From positions 1 through 47,966 of the forward strand of contig JAAVTG010000794.1 of assembly GCA_011947345.1 (NCBI GenBank): 47,966 nt of DNA, written 5' to 3'. A model generated the notes under the pieces. It did not search any database, was not told the origin of the DNA, and worked only from the letters and a program-made list of their open reading frames with translations. Positions 32,340 through 43,779 of this stretch are shown here, in pieces. The DNA comes from Phytophthora quininea (Eukaryota; Oomycota; Peronosporomycetes; Peronosporales; Peronosporaceae). Position 1 is the first letter of the stretch. Each line of letters starts with the position of its first letter. Both the position numbers and the translations under genes were made by a program.

Positions 32340-33714
32340 TGCACTCAGTCTCGGCCGCCCCTCGTCCTGAAGGCGGGTTACCTCTTAAGGTGTAAACCTC
32401 CGTGCGGAACGTATTTGCGCGGAGACCCGCCCTTGCATTGGTCAGTAACAAGGACTCTGCAGCACCCGTAGCAGGTGTCAAGCATACTCCCCAGAATGTG
32501 TCCGAACTATGTTATCCCGAACGCAGTCCAAGATATCCTGAACCCAGATCCTATATCTTGAACGCAGCCAAAGATCCTGAACGCAGATTAGTCCAAGTCG
32601 AAATTCCCTGGACGCATCATGTTACTATGGATTCCACTATATGTGGATGTATCAAGAATGCGTTCACGACGTGACATCCAAGTTGGGAGTGCGTTCAAGG
32701 CACAAGGTGCGCCCTGAACACAAGTGCGTTCAGGGTGATGATCTGTTTTCGGTGCGCCACAGGTTGAGCTTGGGAAAGAATCCATTAAAAGTGTCGAGTC
32801 GACAAGTCCTGCACATACTCAAGTCAAGACAAGCGTACAAGCCTGATTTGTACCCAGAATCGCAAGAGCACAGAGAGAGAAGAGAGAGAAAGAGTCTTAG
32901 ATAAAACAAACAGAGAGTTCGATTTGCCAAGAAGCCCACAAGTGGTTTTGGAAGTGGTTTCCTGAGAGCGCGTGTGTGCATGGCGTGAAGGACAAGACGG
33001 CCTGGGTGTCGCCGGGGCTCCTCATCCGTGTCAAGTCAAGTTGGGTAGGGGATCTTAAGGCGCGTGTGTCCAGGGTTCCTCCCATTCCATTTCCCAGTTG
33101 GGCCGTCTATCCGTGGCGATAACCCATTTCATATTCCCCACCTCCGGTGCGCGTCGTCAGTAAGCGTGCAGGAGTCCAAATCGGAACTGTAACTGCGTTC
33201 AAGAACCCCTGAGAAGTCCACGGTTGGTCAAGTTCTCCGGTTCAAGTGTCAAGGTCTCCGGTCTGTGCCTAGTGTTTTTTTTTCTCGCTGAGGGTGGTGC
33301 GCGATCGTCCAGGAGTGCCCAAAGTTACCCGAGCGTCTTGGGTGCACATTCCTGATTGTACTCGGCTATAGACCCCCGCCCAAGGGTCTCAAAGAATAAG
33401 AGACTGCTGCATATTAGTGCGTTTAGCACATTGGATTCTCTGTATTGCTGGTTTAAGTGGAGAAGTTCTCTCTACTCTCTACTCTCTACGCTCCACGCTC
33501 CCTCGTCTCTCCGCGCCGTTCGAGAGTGTTAAGGAGCCAAGTGCGTTCTAGTGCGCGCGTCCAAGAACAAGCAAGACTTAAACCTTGAGTGCCTGGTGGC
33601 AAATCCGGTCCGCCGAATCTAGCGATCGAGCCGACAGGGATTATCGCAAGGTGGACGCCAAGTTCCTGAACGCAGATCAAGGTCTGCGTCCAAGATCATT
33701 ACTGGAAGTTCTGT
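32340..33714. other. Repeat-derived sequence, no gene seen
   Basis: Contains 'gcccctcgtcctga' and 'gcgggtt', also found at 37095, and many 'cctgaacgcag', 'gcgttcaag' and 'caagtcaag' motifs seen again at 37800-38400. This looks like long-terminal or internal non-coding parts of a degenerate LTR-type element. No reverse transcriptase, integrase or clear LTR pair was found. Confidence 0.35.
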
Positions 33715-33889
33715 TTGCCAGATACACTTCCTAGGTACATCCCCATCTACCGTGGTCACTATACACCCTGGGCGAGAAGTTTCATCGACCTTCGCCACAT
33801 TTATAAGATGTTTATAAAATTATTAGGTTACAAGCGCGGCGTTTCAGTCTCAACATACGGCTGTTTAATATACGGCATGTTAAGACTGA

Positions 33890-33942
33890 AAAGGGTTGCC
33901 AATGGTTAAGAAGGTGTTCGCGATGACGACAGATCTAATTTA
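33890..33942 (+). pseudogene. C-terminal scrap of the nuclease family at 39.8 kb
   Basis: LPMVKKVFAMTTDLIY and stop align with LLPMVR-stop-VFAMMKDLPAY at 40225-40275; the DNA also matches ('ccaatggtta', 'aggtgttcgcgatga', 'agatct'). Only the last 17 codons remain. Codon AAG here is TAG in the other copy. Confidence 0.55.
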
Positions 33943-33993
33943 TTAATGCATGTAGCTTCAACTTCGATGGCCTTTATGTTCACTTTATGCTGG

Positions 33994-34368
33994 CTATTTA
34001 TCCTTCAATACAGATGATATCTTCTTTAGAAAGTTTGTAATCTCCTGCGCCCGCGCCTCAATCGCACGCTCGCCTTCCTCGCGATGGGCTTCGTCGAGGT
34101 CGTAGGCGCCGCGGCGGGAGTGGCGCGAGTGACTACGCGCACGGCTTCGACTATGCGGACGGGGTGGCGTGAAGTCCAGCGCCCTCTGCTGGCGGTTGTG
34201 GCCACGGCGGTGAGACGGCGCGGGGTGCATCATGTCGGCGCTGCTGTCACTGTCGCCATCCTCGGCGGCGCGGCCACGTGAGCGAGCTGGGCGGCGATCC
34301 ATCTTGGGGGTGTCTTGGGTGGTCTTGAGCGCTTGGTGGCGAGTTGTTGAATGAGCGCTTTCAGCCAA
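33994..34368 (-). CDS. Small Arg/Ser-rich protein
   Basis: An intact 124-codon frame from ATG to stop. The middle is Arg/Ser/His-rich (RPHSRSRARSHSRHSRRGAY) and the end is an acidic-basic helix (REEGERAIEARAQEITNFLKK). RS-like composition suggests RNA- or DNA-binding, but no domain is present. One of the few unbroken frames in the window. Confidence 0.45.
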   Translation of the reverse strand: MAESAHSTTRHQALKTTQDTPKMDRRPARSRGRAAEDGDSDSSADMMHPAPSHRRGHNRQQRALDFTPPRPHSRSRARSHSRHSRRGAYDLDEAHREEGERAIEARAQEITNFLKKISSVLKDK

Positions 34369-34559
34369 CGACCACAGACCTTTACGCCCCCCACTTCAAT
34401 GAGATTAAAGGTCATATAAATGGAGTTTGTCGAAAAATCAGCCACTAACGTGGGGATGGACCGTCCATGTCTCTTCGAACTCTCTGGGCGGTTACTATAC
34501 AGATATTTTATACGGCTTGATGAGTCCTTTATTTACTAAAACTTTATACAGACTACAGT

Positions 34560-35430
34560 TGCCGGTGTAAAGATCGGTCTTGGCGCGTATCCCATTCTGC
34601 GAAATGCCCCAACTGGTGCGCCTGACGAGGGGCAGGTGCTGGCCATTTGCAAGCACGCCAAGGGACACGCGGTGCGGCCGTCGATGCAGGCAGTTGCGGA
34701 CTGGTCCCAAAAGGAGTTCAAGCTGGCACAGCCACCGAGCACGTCGACCATGTTCCGAGCGCTGAAGAGAGAACATGATCTGTCCAGACTGACTGCAGAC
34801 AGTTTGGATAGGACGCGCCTGTAGCCTGAACACGTAACGGCGCTCGACACCATGCTGTTGGAAGCTATCCTCTACTTCGAAACAGAAAGTATCACATTGA
34901 CAGGGCACCTCATCATCTGGCTCGGCAAGTACTGCGCGAACGAGCTGCCCATCCCGCAGGCACAGCGTCCCAAGTTCACGCGTGGCGGCAAGCTGCGTCA
35001 TTTCCAGCGCAGGCATGGCATCCGGTCCAGACGTGCTCACAGTGAAATTGACTCCGCTGACATGGAGGCTGCGCGCTGGCGTTGCTGTGCTGCGCAAGGT
35101 GCTGGCCGACTACTACCCGAAAGACGTTTACAACATGGACGAGGCCGCGTTCTGCTACCGGGCGCTCCTCAAAAGGTCTCTGTGCGTGAATCGCGCGCCA
35201 GCTCTGAAGCAAAAAGGAGCGAGTGACGCTGGTGGTCGCGGCGAACGCCACCGACACTCACAAGCTGTCGATTACCATCCTCGGTGAGGCCGCGAAGCCG
35301 CACTGGCTTGCCAAGAAGCCTGCTGCGATTGAATATTCAGGAAGCACAAAAGGATGGATGAGCGCTGAGATCTTTCAGCGCTGGTTGAAGTCGTTCGACA
35401 AGCAGATGGCGTCTGAAGATCTTGCCACGT
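34560..35430 (+). pseudogene. pogo/Tigger-type transposase relic
   Basis: An N-terminal CENP-B-like helix-turn-helix (LAICKHAKGHAVRPSMQAVA, then STSTMFRALKRE) and a Tc5-type second helix-turn-helix (LDTMLLEAILYFETE, ending FQRRHGI) precede the start of the DDE domain: YNMDEAAFCYR carries the first Asp, then ERVTLVVAANATDTHKLSI and GWMSAEIFQRWLKSFDKQM. An in-frame TAG stands near 34823, with frame changes near 35030 and 35220. The second and third acidic residues are not found; the homology stops near 35430 where a different gene fragment follows. Confidence 0.75.
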
Positions 35431-35445
35431 GGACGGGTTCGACTG

Positions 35446-36076
35446 GATGTTCACCATGCGCAACCCGCGATCGACGAGAGAACCTTCAAAGTGAGCAGTC
35501 ACCTCATCACCAACTTAATGTTACCCCTAGAATCGTGTGCGTCTATCGCAGCTGACGTGAAGCGAGACCGCCTCTTGGAGAACGTAATGGTGCTAGGCCT
35601 CAACCCTGAGATCGCTGCCATGCTCGCAGACGCCATAGACGAGACTCAATACCGTCGGCACGGCTCGCTGAGCTTGCCATTTCGCACGAAAGGCATGTCA
35701 ACAAACTGGATCTTCCGTGAGTACGCCGTGCCCGGCCAGAGCTATGTTATCACCGTCGACGACCAGTTCTCGGTCCATAGTGTTAACACAGAGGGATACA
35801 AAGGGGCTCGCGCTTCGAACTACAACGGCAGCGACGCCAACCCAGCCTTTGTGAAGGAGGCCCTCGCGCGCCGTCAACATCCATCCCAGACTATGACCCG
35901 CGCGTTTTCGACGTGAACACGTCCGTTCTTCACCACTCAGCAATGTTTGTGAAGCGCTACGCACCGAGCAGATGCTCGATCTGCGACCGTGTACACGACC
36001 ACGACAACGCGCTATTTCTTATGTTCAACTCCGAGCGCGGGGTTGCGTCTTGGAAGTGCGCGAGACGCTCGGACTA
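35446..36076 (+). pseudogene. Unknown protein with primase-like CxxC-H-DN zinc motif
   Basis: The frame reads KRDRLLENVMVLGLNPEIAA, TKGMSTNWIFREYAVPGQSY and ITVDDQFSVHSVNTEGYKG. After a slip near 35880 it reads IPDYDPRVFDVNTSVLHHSA and RCSICDRVHDHDNALFLMF, then WKCARRSD and TAA. The pattern C-x2-C-x3-H-x2-DN ending in Cys resembles the zinc-binding end of archaeo-eukaryotic primases of large DNA viruses and related elements (UL52/D5-like). I recognise this only as a motif. The 5' end abuts the Tigger relic, so the start is missing. Confidence 0.4.
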
Positions 36077-36402
36077 AAATTTTCCAGAGACAAGAGCCCG
36101 CTCAAGCAACGGTCCACAAATAATTTCCTGCAAGAACTAATAAATAGACGTACTGGAAGGTAAAGGCTACGTACTGACCTAGCGACCTTAACACTTCCTT
36201 TATGTATGAATATATAATCTTCATGTCAGCTTATAAAACCTTTAGAAAACGGACTATTTCATTTTTATGCTTTCTGCAATAATGCTTATGGTTTCTTTAC
36301 ACTTGATACTGGGAAGCTCCTACTGCTATGAAATCATCATGTATAAAGAGTTTATAAGCTTCAATAAATGACGTGTAACCTTTATTAATGAATACGTAAT
36401 AT

Positions 36403-36560
36403 TTATTGATGATCGTCTTTGAACCTAGTCACCCACTTCTTTGCAACATATGCTTTCTGGTAGGCCTTGCGTGTCTCTGCGTTGCGGGCGTAGTATGCCT
36501 TTGGCGGTCCAATCGCCGCTGCTGGTCGCGGTCGCACGCGCTCTGGCTCCCAGATGAGGA
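36403..36560 (-). pseudogene. C-terminal fragment, basic repeat-like
   Basis: A minus-strand frame reads WEPERVRPRP, then PKAYYARNAETRKAYQKAY and KKWVTRFKDDHQ, ending in TAA at 36403. The Tyr/Asn/Lys pattern is like basic repeats seen in large-virus and mobile-element proteins. The upstream part is missing. Confidence 0.35.
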
Positions 36561-39500
36561 TGCTTTCTCAGTCATTAGAATAGGATTTTATGTTAGATAG
36601 GTAAATGTCCCAGGACCGCACAGCGACCTCCTATTCCAAAATTCCCCGCTTCCCCGCATGTCGCCAAGACGTGCTAGCCAGGATGAGCCTGCCGCTGAGC
36701 CAGCACCACCAGCCACCGAGTTGGTGTTCCTACACAACGTAGACATCAGCTCATGCGTGGGCATTGACCCGACACGCAACGGAATAAACCTCCGTGTGGT
36801 AGTTGCGAAGCGAAAGCGCTGCAGCTGAAACAACTTCGAATGGATATCTGACACGAGGCGCTCTCAGAAATTTCCAAAGATTCATGATGATGGTGTTCTG
36901 ATTGGCTGAAAAACATACGCACTCTGATTGGCTTGGTATTAGAGTCAGTGCGACACATGGTGTGGGACATGAAACGTGGAATGAATGGTGGTTTTCTGGT
37001 TGGGTTGCTGAGTCAAGCATGGGCCCTAGACTTGGAAGTGTCTGGTTTTGAACGTGCACGTTCAGGACCCTTGAGTTAGACGCTCTGTCCAAGTCGCCCC
37101 TCGTCCTGATGCGGGTTCCCCTAAAAGCCTGCCATGAATGTATCTGACAGTGCTTCCCGCTTGGCTTGACACGTTATATACAACAATCAGCTGGAAAACT
37201 CCCTAGACCAGCACCTAGATCCTGGATCTGTCCCGGAAATCTTGATTCTGGCACCGATAACCAAGGATCTACCCTTTTCAACCTCAACACAAGACCATAT
37301 TCCAGTGCTTGCCGTATATGCAGCCCTGGACGAACAACGAAAATCCTGAATCAAGATTTCAAGGCCCCGAGATCTTTGATCGAAGATGTGCGGCTCCCTA
37401 ATCCGAGAATATTTCTCGGATTCTAGGTTGAGACTCTCTGGTCCTTGAGCCTAACTCGGGCTTCAGATTGAGCGATGTGTGTACATTGTTACCACGTTGC
37501 CGCTGCTTTTGAAATCTTTGATCCATGACCGCGAAGCTGAATATGGATGAACCAGAGCCCTGATCCATGGCTGGGGTTTGATGGTTTTCGCTAAAGAACA
37601 CTGTACCAGACTGCCTGGTTCAGATATTTCTGGATCATGGTTTTTGGATCAGATACTCCAGAATTAACAATGTTCCAGTTCTGAAGACCAAGAAGCATAC
37701 TCCAGGATACGTTGGGCTCGTGAGCGACAGAGTCGTGAGATCTTTCCAAATTTTTCCGGAAAGGTCACGTTGCCAAATAAGGGGCGACGCTTCACGACGT
37801 GCAACCAAACGCCTGTACTCAAGTCAAGTGATAGTCAATGAAGTCAACTCAAGTGGTCCACACGGATTAGCATTCATGCAGGAGAACGCGAGCCATTAAC
37901 TTTAAACAGAGTTCATTTTTCCCTGTCAAGCGCAAGTGGGCCAAGTCTTCGGGCCCAAGTCTGCCTCTGTGCGTGCTGTGCAGGCAGCCACATCGACCCG
38001 CCGAACAGCGTGTGGGTGGATCAAGGCGCGCCGTCGCTGCAGGACAAGGATCGCGTTCAGTCGTCAAGAGCGTGCTGTCTGCGGGACTCCAACCGAGTTC
38101 AGGGCACAGATAGGTTGGGGTTCTGGGCGCGCTCGCTCAGGTTCAAGCCCCGCTTATTCCGTGTGTTAGTTGGGCAGGGCTTGCTCCTTGACCCATTTCA
38201 AATTGTGGCATAGTGCCGGGGAAATCCTCCGAAAGGCCCCGGCCCGTCTTTGGACCACCTCAAGTTCAAGTGAAGTTGTGCCACACCAATTTCGGATCAC
38301 TCCTCAACGTGTGTGGACCACCCCGCTTTGGGACCTAAATTAGGAACCTGTCCACCGAACCGCGAAGTCCGCACCGAGCGCAAGTATACTCAGATCAAGA
38401 CGAATCAGGATCGTGCTGCCCATCCGCCGCAGAGAAATTGGCCGGCCCTCTGCAGATCCCAGTTGAAATCCCCAAACAGACGACGGGCAAGCCATGCTGA
38501 ACCCTCCGGTTTATAGTGGAATCAAGTCAAGGTTTCCAAACCATAGTCGATAGGAGTGGTAGGATCCCGTTTGTAGGGACGTAATCCGTCCCAGCGGAGT
38601 GCGCTGGGGCGGCCCAAAATTCAGTCTCCCTTTTCCCTTCAAGAGCGCAAGTCGAACCTCTACGCAGTGCGGACCGCTGCACCTTTGGAGACTAGGAGCG
38701 CGGCACCGCCGGACCACGCGTGAGGCTATAACGGTAATATCTCAATTCTCTCTGCCTACATTTCCCAAAGGAAGCTAGGCACTTCATATTTGTGTGTTCC
38801 CGGAGCCCGGCCTGGCCGGCACGGGTATATACATTTCATATTTTCAGGGTCTCGCCCTTGGAGTCTTACTCCGAAAAGTATTTTGGGCCATCGCCCTTGG
38901 GAACCAAACCCAAAAGAACCGAGTGTATTTTATTGAGTGCCGTATTCCCGGGCCCGAACCTTGGTAGTAGGTTCCGGACCCGTTGTGTGTTTATCTACTA
39001 CCCCAAGCGTACCAGTACCAGGTCGAGGCGTTCCCGAACATCCTCAGTGACCGTTCCCTGATTAAACAACCGTTTTCGAGGGGGTACACAAGGTGAAGGT
39101 ACTGACCGGCCCAGGGCCCTTCCGTTCCCGGTTCCCGAGAACTTTTACGTGGAAGGATCCCCAGGCCACGGCCCCGGATAAATCCCTCGTCCGGGCTGAG
39201 CCGTCTATCTCACTGGGAGTATCACGTGTACACCGGAAGTGGTTAAAGCCCCAAGCGCTACATCACAATATCCTGCGTTCAAGGGCGTCTGGGCCAGAGT
39301 CGACCCTCGTTCCGTGACAGAAGACTGTGGAGGTGAAGCGTTGGACAAAGCTGTGATATCGATTGTGGATTTCTCTCAAAGAGAGTCGTGCGCGTACGTT
39401 GTGGGCATCTTGGATCAGCCGGTTATCCAGGACCTGAAGCCCCTTTGACACCGGTGATTAGCCCAAGTCCTCGGCTAAGACAAATAACAAGGGCTCTGTA

Positions 39501-39802
39501 TAACGTGTCGTTTGTGGACTCTGTTTATATTATATTGCCGGCTTTTCCGGTTGTGTGTACTGCGCGCGGACTCCTGATCGTTGAATCGGCACCTGAATCA
39601 AGGATATCGTTGATTATTCCTGGTTGTGGGTGTGGCTCTGGATCAAGGACCAAGGACCAAGGACCAAGTCGGAGTAACAAGAACCAATACACTTGAACTT
39701 CAGAACTACACGGTGGGCGGTGCCTCGAGGTCAATCTAACCAAGAGGGATCCACTGGGTACACGCCAATCCTTGATTGTACTACCTGATCCTTGATTTCA
39801 GG
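36561..39802. other. Gene-poor, repeat-derived stretch
   Basis: Only short frames with no family. Near 36600-36830 a + frame (PRRASQDEPAAEPAPPATEL) is possible. 37095 shares a ~25 bp motif with 32355. 37800-38400 repeats 'caagtcaagt'-type motifs. 38800-39100 has paired phrases ('tcgcccttgg' twice, 'ttccggacccg'). It looks like decayed LTR-retrotransposon non-coding DNA without its protein genes. Confidence 0.35.
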
Positions 39803-40310
39803 GACTGGGCGGTTATATTAAGGAGTACTTTAACTTTGGGCCGCTATACTCTGGACGAAAAGGCTCACCACCTCGACTCAACAGGCTGATCCTGGAGCCA
39901 GAGGTGCCGATTAGTGCTGAAGGAGTTAACAGCTCGGGGCGAGCGGACTACGTCATTTCGATGGGGGTGCAGAAGGTAGCGCGCAAGTTGATCGTGATTG
40001 AGGCGAAGAACGCGAACGTCACCCAGGGTACATATCAGACCATGGCAACATCGGAAGTGGCAAGAATCATCAACAAGCAGCTGAATGAGGACTGGGCCAC
40101 CGTCAAGGGAATCTGCACCGACCAGCAAAACTGGACGTTTCTTGAGCGTTCTAACAGGTCAATCAAGTACGAGACCGTATTGAACGGCGTGGAATCGGCG
40201 ACCCACGAGTTTCCGCCAACCCTGCTGCCAATGGTTAGGTAGGTGTTCGCGATGATGAAAGATCTCCCTGCATACATGATACGCGATCTGCAGTGCAAAC
40301 CTGTGGAGGC
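39803..40310 (+). pseudogene. PD-(D/E)XK nuclease-like domain fragment
   Basis: The frame reads GLGGYIKEYFNFGPLYSG, then NSSGRADYVISMG, KLIVIEAKNANVTQG and TYQTMATSEVARIINKQL. The set Asp (ADYVI), Glu-x-Lys (EAK) and a following Gln is the PD-(D/E)XK nuclease signature. Oomycete Crinkler-type proteins often carry such domains, so a Crinkler C-terminal domain is possible, but no N-terminal Crinkler motif is seen. The reading ends at TAG (40240) after LLPMVR, where the second copy at 33890 has a Lys codon; the frame continues beyond (VFAMMKDLPAYMIRDLQ). It has no ATG start and a TTTCAG acceptor-like motif at 39799. Confidence 0.6.
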
Positions 40311-40839
40311 AAAACTACAGTTGGCGACCATTTTTTTACATGGAATCGGTGGAGGCGGTATCTGAAATCGGTGGAGGCACCCCCAGTATGATAGGCCGAA
40401 AGTACTTCAATCTCGGATAATTATTGGTCGAAAACGAAAAGTGCTCTTCATACGTATTAGCACCACATGTATTGGTGGGCGCGGCGACAAAAATACAGAA
40501 GTAGCCTATGAGGATCAGTACCGCAGGCTGCAGTCTCAGCGTGCAGCACACGCAGCAGCAGCATCCTCGCAACCTGTGCATCCAGCGCAATCGCAGGTGA
40601 GACGCTGAAGCAGACAGCAAAAATAGGTAGAGGTTAGCAGATTATAATAGAGCAAGGGTCCCAAGGTGGCAAGAGGGAGCTGCAGCGCACTCACCTCACT
40701 TCTCATCCAGCTCCAGCGTGAGCAAGCCTCCGCCACCTTGGTCGTTCCCGTCTGTGGCATTCTGCCCAGCAACTCAACTCTTCAGCCTAAAAACATCATA
40801 TAGCCCGCACATAGTGAAACTAAGTACACATACGTTTTA
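40311..40839. other. Transition into subtelomeric repeats
   Basis: 'aatcggtggaggc' occurs twice near 40343-40377. A + frame with EVAYEDQYRRLQSQRAAHA (40499-40609) could be a short exon, uncertain. No other gene seen. Confidence 0.3.
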
Positions 40840-41530
40840 AATGTCTGTGAACACGATGGTGGCACTACCATGTGAAAGAGACAGTACCATCATCCAATCA
40901 GCGATCAGCAAAGATAACTACGGCTGTACACACCCGTTTGAGCTGAGAACTTGCGAGACTACGTTTACATATGTGGGGAAAGGGATGGCGATAGTCCCAT
41001 GTAACAGAGACAGGCCCATCAGCCAGTCAGCTATCAGGAAGGATAACTGTTGCTGTACGTACCCATTTGAGCAAAAACTTAGGAGACTACGTTTTCATAA
41101 GTGGAGAACACGATGTTGATTGTCTGAGGTGACAGAGACAGGCTCACCAGCCAGTCAGCGAGTAGAAAAGTTATGTACGGCCGTACACACTGTTTCGACT
41201 AAAATCTTGGAGAATCACGTTTTTGTATATGAGGAACACGATGGTGACACTGCGAAGTGATAGAGACAGGCCTATCAAGCAGTCAACGATCAGAAAGGTT
41301 AATTAGGGCCGCTTACTCCCGTTAGGGATGAGAATTTGGGAGACTACGTTTTCGTATGTGGGGAATAAGATGGTGATAGTTTGAAGCGACAGAAACTGGT
41401 GCATTAGCCAATGAGCGTTCACAACAGCCATTGAAGGCACCGTATGCGCGACTGAATCGAAACAGTGAATCGATATGTTTCGACGCAAGGTGAACATGCT
41501 GGCGGGACCCAACTGAGAACACAAAGAGAA
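40840..41530 (+). repeat. Degenerate ~120 bp subtelomeric tandem repeats, middle array
   Basis: About five copies of the unit with 'acgatggtg', 'gacagagacagg', 'ccaatcagcga', 'ggataacta' and 'gagactacgtttt'. The last copy includes 'gaatcgatatgtttcgacgca', also present at 2232-2255, and ends at 'aagtatttgagta' as in the left array. Confidence 0.85.
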
Positions 41531-42531
41531 TAAGTATTTGAGTATGAGATTATAAGACAAATGGTGGGTAAGGTTGGAATATGCGTAGCAAATGAATGTG
41601 CGTATGTAGGTTTTAATGTTTGTACAGTACAAGTGTATGTAGAGTATAATTGGAGGTTGGGAAGTGTGTTGTAGAGGGAGAATATGTGTAGAATAGACGT
41701 GTTGTATAATATATATGTGTGTATAGGAACGACAAAGACTTATGCAGAATAGTTAAAGAAAAGATGGTAAAGAATAAGTAGTGGAAAAAGGTTATGGAAA
41801 ATTATGAGTGTGAGAGTGTTGCTGGGAATAGTATGAAGGTGAGTGAGAGTAAGTTTGTGTAGAGTATGAGTAGGTGTAGAATATGAGTGTGTAGAGTGGG
41901 AATGTATGCAGAGAATGAGTGTTATTGTGTATGGATGTGTTAGTGTTTGAGTGTTAGTAGTATATGGTTTGAGTAAAAATAGAAGTGTAAATAGTATGAT
42001 TTGGTGGTAGGTAAATGAGAAAAATAGGATGGGAATAAGAGAAAATGAAAAGAATGGTAATAGTTGATTATAATGAAATGGATTGGGATTGATAGGAAAG
42101 GTGATTTGAATGAATTGATAGAGAGTTAGTTAGTTAGTAATGTGGAAAAATGAGAATAAGAAGTATGTGGAGAGTATGGATAGTATATAATAGTGGAAGA
42201 GTGTATATAAGTGTTAGTGTATGAGTATGTGAAATAGGAAGGTTTATAGAAGGAGTACGTAGAGAATAAATGGGTGTAGTGTAAAGTATGAGTGTGTGAG
42301 AAGAGAAAAAATGGAGTTGAGGAAGGAAGAGAGAAAATTTGAGTAATAGAAAATTGAAGAAAAATTATGGATGTTTGTGTGTATGAGTGTATGTAGAGTA
42401 TGGATGTTTGTGATGAATGCAAGTGTATGTAAAGTGTGAGTGTGTGTAGAGTGTGAGTATGTGAAGAGTGTGAGTATGTGAAGAGTGTGAGTATGTGAAG
42501 AGTGTGAGTATGTGTAGAGTGTGAGTGTGTG
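41531..42531 (+). repeat. C-poor subtelomeric block ending in 17-bp-type repeats
   Basis: About 1 kb in which C is almost absent from the + strand. The left part matches 509-780 and 4278-4393. From about 42420 it becomes tandem 'gtatgtgaagagtgtga' units (about 17 bp) and leads straight into TAGGGTTTAGGG. Confidence 0.85.
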
Positions 42532-42543
42532 TAGGGTTTAGGG
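42532..42543 (+). repeat. Telomere remnant (TAGGGTTTAGGG)
   Basis: 12 nt of telomere-type sequence at the same position, after 17 bp repeats, that the full telomere takes at 44441. It is followed by unrelated, C-containing DNA. Confidence 0.7.
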
Positions 42544-43779
42544 AACTGAAAGGGTCACCCTCTGGTACAATTAATACCCGGACACGCCACACCCACCCGA
42601 GATAGGCAGTGGGTGACGCTTTGCTATTTGTTTCCGGTACAACTGTGGCATGAGGTGAACAGGGTGACCAGCGCCTATATAAACCCGATACAAACGTGGC
42701 AGACAAGGTTAATGCGATACCATAGTCAATTCGAGTCATATGAACCTAAAAATTGGTATCACTGCGAATGACAGGATTTGTGACATATGGTGGAGTATAG
42801 ACAGGCCCTCCAACCAATCAGAGAGATATGTTCACTACGCAGTCAATATGAGATGGGTGCTCATGAAAATCTGGTAAATTATGTTAAAACATATGGAGAA
42901 AAAGATGGTACTTCTTATTTTGGACAAAAACAGGCGCATCACCCAGTATTGATTATTTGTGCATTACGAAGCCAATTATAAGAATAAGGAGCAACAAGTT
43001 GTGAAACCTACGTTTTCAAGTACTGTGAAAAAGATGGTACTATGTTGGTGTGTCAGAGACAGGCGTCAACAGCCAATCACAGACCTTTACGGATTATTGA
43101 TGTTATAATAGGTTACTTGACGCTAAAGTTTTGGGGAAGTACGTTTCTACGTACAGCGAACATGATGGTGGTATTATTTGAGGACATAGACAGGCGTATC
43201 ACCCAATAAAAAAGCACCAGAAGGAACAGCACGAATACGCAGCAACCAGTAGCGAAAACGTGACAAAATACGTTCTCGAGTACGGTGAATACGTTAGTGG
43301 CACTACCGTGTGCCAGAGACATGTGAACTACCCAATAGGAAGACAATACGGAGAAATAACGACAGAGAGCTCCTGTCGGCACCGAAAATCCGGGTAGTCA
43401 CGTTATAATATTCAACGAATAAGATTATATTGCTCGCCCAAGCCAGGCACTGACTAAAAACGGTATTATCCGAATACACACTATTTACAGCCGTAACCAA
43501 GTGAATTACAGCCGTCAAACACAAAATAACACACGAAACACCGCCAACCAGTCTTGGAACGACCTCGGTGCCGGCGAGTTAAGCTTGCCGACTATGCCAG
43601 GCGTCCTCACGAACCGTATGCAGACTCTGAGCGCCTTCCCTTGCGTCCTGGAGGCGTGGCAAGTCGTGCCAGCGCAGATACGACACGAGAAGAGGCTTGC
43701 TGGAGGACGGGGCAAGAGCGTGAAACCGGGTCAGAAGCAGTAGTAATGCAGTTGCGCGCCATTTTTGGGTGATTTTGCA
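42544..43779. repeat. Second module: spacer and diverged ~120 bp repeats
   Basis: 42544-42780 is balanced DNA with no gene. 42781-43400 has about five strongly diverged copies of the ~120 bp unit ('aagatggta', 'agacaggcg', 'ccaatcac', 'acgttttc'). 43400-43779 is non-repeated with competing short frames (80 codons + at 43501-43743; 66 codons - ), neither convincing. Confidence 0.6.

Noticed and set aside
38060..38170. Possible tRNA gene (GGTTCAAGCCC resembles a B box)
   Set aside because: No A box or acceptor stem pairing at the right spacing.
32340..39802. A complete LTR retrotransposon spanning the gene-poor blocks
   Set aside because: A ~25 bp shared motif (32355 and 37095) and similar short motifs are present, but no LTR pair, primer-binding site, polyprotein or target duplication could be shown.
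6670..40243. Idea that TAG might be reassigned, since several interrupted frames (6802, 30041, 34823, 40240) have TAG
   Set aside because: Genes such as that ending at 26694 use TAG as a normal stop, and the LINEs also carry in-frame TGA and TAA. Ordinary nonsense mutation suffices.
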